From Diphasiastrum complanatum (lineage: Eukaryota > Streptophyta > Lycopodiopsida > Lycopodiales > Lycopodiaceae), in the NCBI GenBank assembly GCA_029204225.1, contig CM055105.1, forward strand, positions 51,549,680 to 51,613,679: a stretch of 64,000 nucleotides of DNA, in the 5' to 3' direction. Shown piece after piece: positions 50,953-62,100 of the stretch. Within the stretch, counting starts at the first letter, position 1, and the number at the start of each line of letters is the position of its first letter. Position numbers and translations under genes: made by a program. The notes below the pieces were generated by a model. It had not been told where the DNA came from. It did no database searches and saw nothing but the letters and a program-made list of their open reading frames with translations.

Positions 50953-53354
50953 GGTGGTGCAACATGTTTTGTCACCTTTATTGATGACTTTACTAGATAT
51001 TCTTGGTTGTATCTACTTTCTTCGAAGGCTATGGTTTTTGTTCACTTCCTAATCTTCAAAGCTTATGTTGAGAAACAGTTTTCTTTCAAAGTTAAAGCTT
51101 GAAGATGTGATGGAGGAGGTGAATACATCTCCAACAAGTTTCATGGTCATTGTGAAGGTGAAGGAATAAAGAGAGAGTTTTCTTGTGCTTATTCTCCATC
51201 TCATAATGGAGTAGTTAAGAGGAAAAACAGATCTTTATGTGAATGTGCTAAAGCAATTTGAGTAGCAGCTTCTTTTCCTATTGAATATTGGGGTGAAGCT
51301 ATAAATTGTAAAAACTATTTGTGCAATAGATTACCTCACAATCCACTTGCTGGAAAATCATCTTTTAAAGTCTTGTTTAAGAAGAAATCTAAGGTAGATC
51401 ACCTTAGAGTTTTTGGTTGTGCTTTCTTTGTTAATGTGCCCTTGGAAACAAGGAGAAGAGATGATCTTAATTCTATTAAAGGGATCATGGTTGGATATGC
51501 ATCCAAAAAGAAAGCTTACAAAATCTATTTTCCCTCTACCTCAACTATAATTGAGAGTAGAGATGTTATATTCCATGCAGATCAAAAATACATTCTTGTG
51601 GATGTCGAGTTCAAAGATTCTCACAAAGATATTCCAATCATCACTCTTGAAGACTATCATAGAGAGATGGGGCCGAGAATTGAGGAGTCACCTCGAATCT
51701 TTTCACGAAGGAGATCTCAAAGAGAAAGATCCGAGCCTAGAAGGCTTACCTATGAAGATAGAGGCAAGCAAGTGGAAATCAGCTCCACTAATTGTGCTTA
51801 TTTTATTTCTCATGAAGAGCCGAAGGATGTCTATGATGCTCTCAACTCGAAGGAATGGTACCTTGCCATGAAGGAGAAATATGATGCTTTGATAGCCAAC
51901 AAGACATGGGAGCTTGTGGATCTTCCATATAACAAGCACACCATTGGTTGCAAGTGGATTTTTCGAATCAAGTATAATCAAGATGGCACAATCAACAAGT
52001 ACAAGGCTAGGCTTTGTGCTAAAGGTTTTGCTCAAGTTTATGGATTTGATTATGAGGAGACCTTTGCTCCAGTTGCAAAGATGGTATCAATTAGAATCAT
52101 AATTTCTCTTGCTTTTTTTTTCAATTGGAAAGTTCTTCAACTAGATGTCTCTAATGCATTTCCAAATGGGTATCTAGAAAAAGAGATTTATATGGATCAG
52201 CCTATTGGGTTCATCCATGACAAAGAAAAAGTGTTCTTGCTCTTCAAAAGTTTATATGGATTGAAGCAAGCTCCAAGGTCATGGTATTCTTGACTTAACA
52301 CCTTTCTTGAGTCACTAGGATTTAATCTTGGAAACTATGATCCTTCCTTATATGTCAAGTTTTTTGATAAATATATTGTCATCCTTCTTATTTATGTTGA
52401 TGATATCATTCTGACAGGAAGTTGTATCAAGTAGTTGAGGAAACCAAGATTGCACTTGGAAAAGAGTTCAAGATGCAAGATCTTGGTAAAATTCACTATA
52501 TTCTAGGATTAGAGATTGACTTTCTTAAAGATAAAGCTTTTGTATGTCAATCCAAGTATGCTCTATCAATGTTAAAGAAGTTCAATATGTTGAATTGTAG
52601 GATTACAGAAACACCTATGGAGCAAAATGTAAAGGACTCTAACAAAGGTGATGAAAGATCCTTCATGGACATCACACTTTTTAGAAGTCTTATAGACTCC
52701 TTAATTTGGCTCACAATAACTAGACCTGACATAAGCTTTAGTGTTCATAAGTTGAGCCAGGCTATGCAAAATCCTACTATTTATCATTGGAAAATGGCCA
52801 AGAGAGTGCTTAGATATATATCTTCAACTTTTGATTTTGGTTTATTGTATAAAAGTGAATATCTTTCTATTATTGGTTATTCTGACTCGGATTTTGCAAG
52901 TGATAGAGCAGATCGAAAATCTACAAGTGCTTATGTCATATATCTTGGAGTAAACTTGATATCTTGGCTTTCCAAAAAGCAAGATAATGTATCACTCTCA
53001 TCATGTGAAGTTGAGTACAAGGCACTCACTACAACAACAAAGGAAGTGCTTTGGATGAAGAGATTACTAGTGGAGCTAAAGCTAATCATAGAAGAGGATC
53101 TACTTATGATCATGTGTGAAAACATTTCAGCCCAAGCCCTTGCCAACCACCCAATATTCCATACAAGGAGCAAACATATCGAAGTTGCACATCACTTCGT
53201 GAGAGAGAAGCTTGGAGGTGAAATCAAATTGGAGCACATCGACACATCAACTTGTATTGCTGATATGCTCACCAAACCTTTGAGCAAAAGTTCCTTCATC
53301 AAGCATAGAGCCAATCTTGGAGTGATACCAAGATCCATGTTCAAATCAATATAG
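50953..53354 (+). pseudogene. RE12 integrase-RT-RNase H remnant
   Basis: Starts within integrase (GGATCFVTFIDDFTRYSW). The second catalytic motif reads RCDGGGEY after a TGA at about 51101; the third motif is GVVKRKNRS, with Glu replaced by Lys. Further stops: TGA near 51260 and TGA at 52292 after SWYS. RT is open 51319-52293. YVDDIILTG lies near 52400, followed by a frameshift near 52430. RT end and RNase H are open 52422-53354: GYSDSDFASD, CEVEYKAL, ISAQALANHP; catalytic CDN reads CEN. Integrase could not work. Confidence 0.92.
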
Positions 53355-53371
53355 ATTATTTTTAGGAGGAG

Positions 53372-54213
53372 TGTTAAAATTGAAAAACAATCCATATTGA
53401 TTTCTTGGCTTGCTACAAATGTTGTACCATGCAAGTATGTAGCTCATTAATGCAAAATGCCAAGTTTGGCCTAGATAGAACTTGAACCACATGGTTATGT
53501 AATATCTAGATTGATGAATACAACTTGCATATAGTTTGTAGACATAGAATTAGAAAAGTCATGCTTGTAGAAACTCGTGGCAATTCACATGCATTAATTG
53601 TAAGTGATCCATAGTGACATGCAAGGCATGCACAAAGTGTAATGGACGCATGCATGATGATTTGTACTTTGTTAGTTAGAACTAGCACACTTGTAGAAAG
53701 TTGGTAGAATTTCATGCATGTGATGATTTGTACTTTGTTAGTTAGAACTAGCACACTTGTAAAAAGTTGGTAGAATTTCATGCATGGAAAGTGACAAATG
53801 TCACATAGACTCTAGATGTCACTTTAGATGTCATTTTGTAATGGATGGATGTGGTTCTACCTCAAGCTACCTCAAACCCTCTCCTCACAATCAATGATGA
53901 AGAACCAAAGTTTTGTAGCTATCTCATGCCATTTTGGATCTAAACTATTTTGTTTGTTATCTCTCTACTTTTCTCTCTCTAACTCGTGTTGAAGCTAATG
54001 CTTATACATTGATATCTTGTACTTTTGCTTATTATTGATTCATTGTTATCATATTCAGTTGCTTAGCATGCTAGATCGTGGTTAAGCCATTTCTTCTGAA
54101 CTAGATCTTGCTAATCAATCTAGAATCAGGTTACTGTGCTAATCATAAAGCTTAATTAGATCCATCATACTTGTGGACATTCCCCACATGTGTGAAATCT
54201 GGAAATTTTGTCA
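53372..54213 (+). repeat. RE12 3' LTR with internal 66-bp duplication
   Basis: 842 bp. A tandem copy of GTGATGATTTGTACTTTG... (around 53656-53786) and loss of about 20 bp near 53878 distinguish it from the 5' LTR. Preceded by TTTAGGAGGAG. Confidence 0.92.
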
Positions 54214-54703
54214 ATATGTATTCTAGATTGTGACACATGTAGGAAAAATGTAGTTAAAGCTGCATTTCTCAACATGCAAAGTGGTAGGTGTCAAATTTTT
54301 GATAGAAACTACTCTTAGAAGTGGACCAATGAAGTTCAAGGGCTGATCTACCTCGAGCTAGTACTATTCATTGTATATCTGAGGGAGTTTCTCACTAATT
54401 TAAGGATGAATCAAGCATTGAAGCTATTCTCGTCATTTTTACTTGTAAGCTTGAATTGTCCATTCTCTCTCCACTTGAGGGGAAGGCTTTGCTCATACAT
54501 TATTTTTCTTTGTAATTTCCCCACACATGTGACAACAATCAATTATTGATTGTTAGCATGCTAGATTGTGATTTAGCCATAGAATCTAGAGATAGATCTT
54601 GATTTTCAAGCTAGAATTGATCTATGTGCAAACACAAAGCTTAGGGAGATCATTCACACATTGAAAGTACATCCCACACGTGTGAGCTTTTGGAAATTTC
54701 ACA

Positions 54704-54716
54704 TGGTATCAGAGCC
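54704..54716 (+). other. RE13 primer binding site
   Basis: TGGTATCAGAGCC directly after ...GGAAATTTCACA. Confidence 0.92.
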
Positions 54717-55118
54717 AAACAAGCTTACCATGCTATAATCATTTCATGTATCAGAAATTTTGAATTCTATTCAAGCTAGAAAGTAGTTCTTCACAATTTT
54801 CTATTATTTCTTGAGAAGTTTGTGAATCAAAGGGACCAAAATAGAAGTTTTCAAAAAGATATTGACTAGATAGCTTGTTGGAAAGCTAGAAATGTTTAGT
54901 TTCCATTGCAAAATGAGCCAATCAAAATTTATAGGCTTTTGATTAAGGGTAGGTAGGGCGCCTAGACCTATGTGAACACTTTTTGATTTGATCAAAAATA
55001 GCTTGTTTGATCCAAAATCCCATATCTGTGCATACCAATCACACAAACTCGAGATCTAGACATTGTTCTGAGCTGTTTGTCACATTGTTTCATACAAATC
55101 CATTGTATTTGAGTCAAT
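54717..55118 (+). other. RE13 leader
   Basis: About 400 bp, non-coding, similar to part of the RE11 leader; joins the extreme end of gag at about 55119. Confidence 0.75.
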
Positions 55119-56300
55119 TAATCAACTCAAGCAAGCCAACATCATCAATGGGAAAGAACAAGATTCCATTGCAAGTGAAGGAGAAGGATCCCTTATGGTA
55201 TCAAGTTTCTCCTCTACACTCTTCAAGAAGGATGGATCATGGTATATTGATAGTGATGCTTCATCACACACGTGTTGCTCCAAGAATTCTTTTGAATCTA
55301 TTGTACCTTATGAAGGATTTAAGAAATCAATATACAAAACAAATGATCATGAATGTACTATTGAAGGAATTGGGAGTATTCCCTTAAAGCTTGCATCTTC
55401 TAAAGTTTTATCTCTTTCCAATGTTTTTTTTGTTCCTAAACTCAAAAAGGACCTTATAAGTGTTGGTCAATTGCTTGGTCACTTGCTTGATAATGGCCTT
55501 GATGTGAAATTCAACATCAATACTTGTACTATTAAGAAAGGTGATAAGATCCTTGCACATGGATCTATATATGAAGGCATTTTCAACTTAAATCCACATG
55601 AAAGTGAAAATTCTTGTGATGTTGCTTATATGACTAATATTTCCAAGCAGGAGTTATGGCATAGGAGATTGGGACATTCCAATTCCAAATCCATGCTTTC
55701 TATGGTCAAAGATGCAAAATCCATTGGCTTACCAAGATAACTTTCCAAAGAGATCAAGCCATGTGAGGCTTGTGCAACAACAAAGTCACATAAGAAGCCA
55801 TATCCAAGGTCTTCCATCAAGACTACACATCCATTGGAGTTGATACACTTGGATGTACATTTTTCATCATCTAAAAGCAAAGGAGGAGCCACTTGCTTTG
55901 TTACTTTTATTGATGATTTCACAAGATACACATGGCTATATCTTATTTCTTCTAAAGCTATGGTGTATGATTATTTCCTTATTTTCAAAGCTTTTGTTGA
56001 AAAACAATTTTCTTACAAAGTCAAAGCTTTGAGGTATTATTTCCTTGTCTCACTAGGATTTATCCTATGTGACTATGATCCTTCCATGTATCTAAAGTTT
56101 TATGCTAGTGATATTGTCATTCTTCTAATTTATGTTTTTGATATTATCCTAAGTGGAAGTCAATTTAGTTAGAGAAACTAAAGTTGCACTTGGAAGTGAG
56201 TTCAAGATGCAAGATCTAAGAGAAATCCACTACATACTAGGTCTAGAGATTGACTTTAATGATAAAGGACTTTTTATGTCAATCCAAGTATGCTCAACTG
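55119..56300 (+). pseudogene. RE13 protease, integrase and RT fragment
   Basis: Opens with the gag tail (LINQLKQANI), then protease as DSDASSHT: Asp replaces Gly of DSG and Thr replaces Met. The frame is open to TAA at 55738-55740. Integrase finger ELWHRRLGHSN and CEAC are intact. The first catalytic motif reads LIHLDVH. After KVKALR the frame jumps to RT (YYFLVSLGFILCDYDPSMYL), dropping the last two catalytic residues of integrase and the first half of RT. YVDD reads YVFD. It ends near LGLEIDFND. Confidence 0.9.
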
Positions 56301-56435
56301 ATAGCATAGAGCAACGATAACAATGAACTGATCTAGTAGAAAGCAACAATAGCAATGAACTGATAGCCAAAAGCAATGATAATGGACCGATCTATCAGAA
56401 AGCAACGATAGCAATGAACTGATAGCATAAAGCCC
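56300..56435. repeat. About 30-bp minisatellite, four copies
   Basis: AGCAA(C/T)(G/A)ATA(A/G)CAATGAACTGAT-like units start near 56308, 56341, 56370 and 56398. It sits exactly where RE13 stops. Confidence 0.75.
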
Positions 56436-57195
56436 CTTATCATTTGGAGGGTAAAGCATTTATTATCCAAATTCAAATTAGATAAAGTAGTCCCATCATT
56501 ACTAGGAGGCCTTCATTGCATTAACTCGTGTGTAGCACCTATCAAGCTCCAAAAAGTGAGAAATGTACTACCATAAGTAATGTATTAGCAATATAAATTA
56601 TGAGTAATAAAATCCCCAAAAAGTGACACGTACTACTAAAAGGTACAATGTAAAATGGGTTCTTTTTTTGTACCACCAAACCATGCTTTTAGCCACATCT
56701 CTATTGTTGGATTTATTCCTTCTCTCCCTAAAAGGGCCCGAGTGGTGAATTTTGCCTTGAAGGGAAGAGTTTTTTCAAAGAGAAAAAATAGTTCAAAAAA
56801 ATTCAAAGTGCCCCTATTTGCATGTCCTTTAGCCTATTTTGGCCAAACGAAGGACTATAGCCTCCAAACGAAAGGCACCTTCACTGTACCTGCAAGTACG
56901 GTACAACAAAACATAGTGATTGCTACAGAGAAAGTGTTTGGAGTGCATCAAAAGCGATTTCACCACTCTATAGGGCACGAAGTTGCAAGTTCATGGTAAG
57001 GAGCATATAAGAAGGTGAAACCGATTTGGCTTCCAATTTGGCGGCAAAGCAGCGGTGTCCTGGTAAGCTAAAAATTGCAGGTCATTATTTTTTACTTTTG
57101 ACATCACTATTGGCCTCGGCATACTCTTTATAGCCTGCAAGTGGATTTTTACATAACTTAAAAATGGTCGACATCAATGAGGCAATTTTGAGGAC
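56436..57195. other. Unassigned, possibly LTR/leader of the next relic
   Basis: No clear ORF beyond a 114-codon open stretch without motifs (56655-56999). The part near 57020-57080 (GGCGGCAAAGCAGCGGTGTCC) is compositionally distinct. It may be the LTR and leader of the copia relic that starts at 57196. Confidence 0.35.
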
Positions 57196-58042
57196 GCAAG
57201 TAAACTTGATGGGGATTCCAACTACAACATTTGGAAGTTCAAATGGGATATCGTTGCAGACATAGGATGATCGGGCATTGCTAGCCAAGAACAAGCAAAA
57301 AGGTTGGAAGAGGATTCCAAAGAAGGGCAAGGATGATGAGGATGAGAGAGAGTCATCATCAAAGTACAAAAAGAAGAAGAAGAACAAATGCCACAAACAT
57401 GGTCATTGGGCACACGCATGTTATAAGAAGAAAGCAGACATAAAGGCCAGAAAAGTATACATGCTCCAACCACAAGGCTTTGTTGCGAAGGAATAGGAAC
57501 ATAAGATATGCAAGCTACCCAAAGCACTCTATGGTCTCAAGCAAGCGCCACGTGCATGGTACATTTTACCTCGATTGCAAGGTTATGTTGACACTGATTG
57601 GGCATGCAATATAGATGATAGAGAGTCAATTACAGGGTATGCTTTTAACTTTGAAAATGGCTATTTTTCATGGTCTAGTAAGAAGTAGGACACCATTCTC
57701 TTTCACTGACAGAAGCTGAGTATAAAGCATTAAGTTTTGCTACTCAAGAAGCTGTTTGGCTGCGTAGATTGTTGAGTGAGATTGGTATGAAGCAAATACA
57801 CCCTATTATTATCTTCTGTAATAGGCAAATCAAAATATAGTTGGCTAAAAATCTAGTCTTTCATGCAAGAACTAAACACATTGAAGTAAAATATCACTTT
57901 GTGCGTGAAAAGCTACAGTCTAAAGATATTAGTATTATGCATTGCTCTACGATGTTGCAATTTGTTGATGTATTTACAAAAGCTCTAAGTTAGGATAAAT
58001 TTGAGACTTTTAGAGCTAAGCTTGGCATAGATACAATTATGT
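57196..58042 (+). pseudogene. Compact copia relic: gag start, zinc knuckle, RT scrap, RNase H
   Basis: Gag start KLDGDSNYNIWKFKWDIV, then a Lys-rich stretch and a knuckle reading KCHKHGHWAHACYKK (the first Cys pair is damaged). This continues into the RT motif region (LQPQGFVAKE*EHKICKL, then LYGLKQAPRAWY). It then jumps to RNase H (LQGYVDTDWACNIDDRESI, GYFSWSSKK, LTEAEYKALSFA, KHIEVKYHFVREKL). Stops near 57493 and 57688 and several others. The same lineage as the minus-strand relic at 30785-31829. Most of gag, PR, IN and RT is lost by internal deletions. Confidence 0.85.
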
Positions 58043-58299
58043 AAAATGTTTTTTTTTAAGTACTTGTTGATACTCTCATGGAGGTATGTTCCATGAATAG
58101 TATAGATCATAGACCAATTGAGACGTTGATTATTGAGGGAGAGAGTTAAATTAGCAATAATCAATGTGTAATTTGTTTTACGGCTACTTTCTAAGTTTGA
58201 CAGTGACGCGTTTTGCCTACTTTATTTTGATAAATTCTAGTTTTTAGTCACAACTGTTAGTCTCATATTCTTCATTTATCCTTGGTTTTTGAACTCTTA
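58043..58299. other. Unassigned, end of the copia relic
   Basis: A purine tract GAGGGAGAGAG (58135-58145) could be the old polypurine tract of the relic, but no LTR can be defined after it. Confidence 0.35.
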
Positions 58300-59070
58300 T
58301 GATCACACTTGCTTTATGCTAAACAATCCAAGTCTTATTTTTGTTTCTAAAAACAAATGTCTTTTAGATCTAGGAATTGCTTATCATTTTTTTGGTTTTT
58401 TGGCTTTTGCTCAATTTATATGTGTGAAACGTTCCAAATTTGCTGCCACCACGTCCATGAGGTTCAAATGTTTCTCAATCTTGCTACACATTTACATAAG
58501 TCTATTTTTGACATGTGTTGTTATGGAAGAAATCTATTTTTCGTTGAACAATTATTTATCAAGAGTCATTCAATAACGTCCTTGTTAGCTCTACCAAATT
58601 TTGATCATAAGTAATTTGTTGAGATTGACGCCAGTGTTGTTGGTGTTGGTGCTATTCTTTGTCACCCTGTTGGGGTATCATTTATGTTTTTATGAAACAT
58701 GCTATTGTATGCATGAAACAAGATTGCTTGCTTTGTCAATGCTTTGAAAAAATGGCACCATTGCTTTAGACATGTCTCTTTTGACCTTCATCTTAATCAA
58801 CGGTCTCTTCAATAATTGCATTCTCAGAAGACACTTAGGGATTGAAAGTCTGCTAGATGTAGTTTTATCAAACATTTCATTATGATCTTCATTATCGTTG
58901 TGGAAAAAATAATGCCGATGCATATGCTCTTTCCCATTTCTTGGCCTATGTACACGCACTTACAATTATTCATCCCACTTCATTGATGCCCTTGCTAATG
59001 CTTATCCTACATGTCTTGACTTTCAATTTATTTATGCCACAACCAAGCCTCCTTCGAGCATTACTCATCT
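58300..59070 (+). pseudogene. Ty3/gypsy RT-RNase H relic
   Basis: Strongly decayed. Recognisable scraps in changing frames: SLLALPNFDHK (58585-58614, the end of RT), FVEIDASVVGVGAILCHP (start of RNase H, near 58616-58670), KKWHHCFRHVSF, and YRCGKNNADAYALSHFLAYV near 58890-58950 (the block that closes gypsy RNase H). Many stops. The insertion border with the satellite lies near 59180. Confidence 0.75.
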
Positions 59071-59179
59071 GATTTATACTCGTCCAATGTTTCATGGGGT
59101 CATTTTGTACACGTTTCAAAACACATTTTTGTTAATCTAGATTCATTCATGTTGTTGCATATTTACTTGCATTTAACAA
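59071..59179. other. Border region
   Basis: About 110 bp between the gypsy relic and the satellite, nothing recognisable. Confidence 0.4.
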
Positions 59180-62100
59180 TTTTGATATCCTGACATTCTA
59201 CTTTCTGTTTTGATATCATGTTTGTGACAAAGAATAGTTTCTAACAAAACATCTTTCACCAATATTTAGATCCTTTGCAATGTACATCATAGTGAGGAAG
59301 TATGACATAAATTGTCATCCAAGATTAATAAGTCAAATTTTTTTGCGAATGAAATTTGAGAATGGACAAAAAATCCACAGTACAAATTTGATGTTAGTGA
59401 GCATAAATTTTCTACTAAGTATTGGAACTACTTTTTTTTAACATTGTTATTAATTATTCTCTACGAGATGGTGAATATATTTCTCAAACAAGCTCGACCT
59501 ATGCATGTCATGCAATATTCATATAGTTCTCAAGCAAGCAAGACCTATCCATGTCATACTATATTTGCAATTGAACTTGGTACTGGGGTAGTCTACTCGA
59601 TTCCATGCCTTATTACATTATCATCAAGTTAACACATTCTAATAAATAAAAAAATAACCTTTTTATAACATACAAATACATAAGCACAAATGATGTGTCC
59701 CTTGCTTTCTGAATTGAAAGACAAAGAATCAAGAGGCTACCTCAAGTACCAAGTTTGAAAATTCTATAGCTAAGTACATGAGCAAGTAAGCTTGTTTGTT
59801 AGAGAAACATTCTGGCAACTCGTGTGAATTGAATGTAAGGCTTACTTTGTCCTACATTGTAGTATGACATTTTTGGTTGGGTAGCAAGTTTAAGACATTA
59901 TTTTGTGTATTCATCACATACAAGGAAGCTGTAGTGAATACAACAATAATACTTCTATATACCTATGTACAACATGTAGTAAGGCATAACACAATTAGGG
60001 TATATAATGTGGATAGAAAATCTAAAAGATGCAATTGGTTTTTATATTTTGAGATTATACGTTTCTTTTAGATATCATATTTGTGAGAAAGAATAATTTC
60101 TAATAAAAAAATCTTTTAACAATTTTGAAGTACTTTGCAATGCACATCATTTAGTGACACATTGTAACCTAAATTGTTATGGAAGATTTATAAGTAGAAT
60201 TTTCCTTGTGACTGATGTTTGAGGATGGAAAAAGATCCACAATAAAATTATAATGTTAGTGAGTAAACATTCTCTACTAACTATTGGATCTACTTATTTT
60301 TTAGTAAATCTCTATTGATTATTATCTTTTGAATACTAGATATATTTCTCAAACAAGTTAGAACTATCCATGTCATGCTATATTCTACAATTGAACTTGG
60401 TGCTGGGATAGTCTACTCGATTCCATGGCTTACATTATCAGCAAGCTAACATTAACATTCTAATAGGTAAATAGAAAACATCATCATTTGGGAAAGAATT
60501 GAATAAATTCCAATTTGATCATATTTTCTAATGTTTGTTATAACATTCACTTAAAGATGAACGATGTTTTGGTTGCTTTGTGAATTGCAAGACAAAGAAT
60601 CAAGAGGCTACCTCAAGTACCAAGTTTGAAAATTGTGTTGCAAAGTGCATGAGCCAATGAAGCTTGTTTGCTACAGAAACATTCTAGTGTGTCAACTAGA
60701 TTCAATCTAATTCTTGGTTGACACTCACGTACATGATACGTACAACGTTTTTGGTTCGGATAGCCAATTCAATACAATATTCACATACAAGGAAGCGGTA
60801 GTAACTGCAACGATAATACTTCTATTCCTTTGTACAACATGTAATATGGCATAACATAATCAGCGTATATATGTTGAAAAACCATCTCAAAGAAGGAACA
60901 TGTTTTGATGTTTTGAGATTCTACTTTTTCTTTTGATATCCTGTTTGTGACTAAGAATAGTTTCTTATCAAACATCCACCAATAATTAAATCCTTTCCAG
61001 TGCACATCATGTACTGAGGCATTGTGACCTAAATTGACATGCAAGATTTATAAGCAAAATTTTCTCTGTGGATGATATTTGTGGATGTACAAAATCCACA
61101 ACACAAATTTACTATTAGTGAGCTTAAACTTCCTACTAACTATTGGATCAACTTTTTGTTTTTAATAAACATTGTTGTTGATTATTCTCTTTGAGATGCT
61201 AGATATATTTTTAAAACAAGGTCGACCTACCCATGTCATGCTATATTTTGCAATTGAACTTGGTGCTGGGGTAGTCCACTCGATTCCATGTCTTACGTTA
61301 TCATCAAGTTAACACCTTTTAATTAAAAAATAAAAAATCGTAACATTTTTCAAAGGATTGAATAAATTCCATTTTGAATCTATTTTTTCAATCTTTCTTA
61401 TAAATGTATCTAAACAAGAATGATGCTCTTGTTGCTTTGTGAATTGCAAGACAAAGAATCAAGAGGCTACCTCAAGTACCAAGTTTGAAAACTGTATAGC
61501 TAAGTACATGAGCAAGTGAGGCTTCTTTGTTAGAACAAACATTCTAGCAAGTCGAGTGAATTTAATCTACTTCTTGGCTTAAATTCTCCTACATTGTAAG
61601 TATGACATTTCTGGCTTGGGTAGCCAATTTAACATAGTATTGTTTGTGTTCATCACATACAAGAAAATTGTAGTAACTACGATTATGCTATTTATTATCC
61701 TTTTTAGAGCATGTAGTAAGGCATAACATAATTAGGGTAGACGATGTTGAAAAACAATCTACTATATTTGCAATTGAACTTGGTACCACGGTAGTCTACT
61801 CGATTCCATGCCTTACTACATCATCATCAAGTTAACACATTGTAATAAATAAAAAATATATCCTTTTTTATAACATACATATACATAAGCACAAATCATG
61901 TGTCCGTTGCTTTGTGAATTGTAAGACAAAGAATCAAGACGCTATCTCAAGTACCAAGTTTGAAAATTCTATAGCTAAGTACATGAGCAAGTAGGCTTGT
62001 TTGTTAGAGAAACATTCTGGCAACTCGTTTGAATTGAATGTAATTTTGACTTACTTTGGCCTACATTGTAGTATGACATTTTTGCTTGGATAGCAAGTTT

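Larger units (their letters stand above)
49722..54213 (+). mobile_element. RE12: gag-less copia element inserted in the RE13 LTR
   Basis: LTRs 49722-50512 and 53372-54213 with TSD ATATG (49717-49721 and 54214-54218). Primer site is intact. The leader joins mid-integrase at about 50953, so gag, protease and the integrase finger are deleted. It is the same family as RE10. Confidence 0.92.
49557..56300 (+). mobile_element. RE13: deleted copia element split by RE12
   Basis: 5' LTR 49557-49721 plus 54219-54703, primer site TGGTATCAGAGCC (54704-54716), leader, then protease, integrase and part of RT. Most of gag, the RT N-terminal half and the entire 3' end are missing; it breaks off near 56300 in a minisatellite. 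The left border (TGATGAAG) is approximate and no TSD can be shown. Confidence 0.75.

Noticed and set aside
53506-53781. 91-codon antisense frame with internal peptide repeat
   Set aside because: The repeat is the 66-bp duplication in the RE12 LTR; no coding meaning.
58289-58576. 95-codon hydrophobic frame suggesting a membrane protein
   Set aside because: It is an alternative frame of the decayed gypsy RT-RNase H; the adjoining frame gives gypsy motifs.
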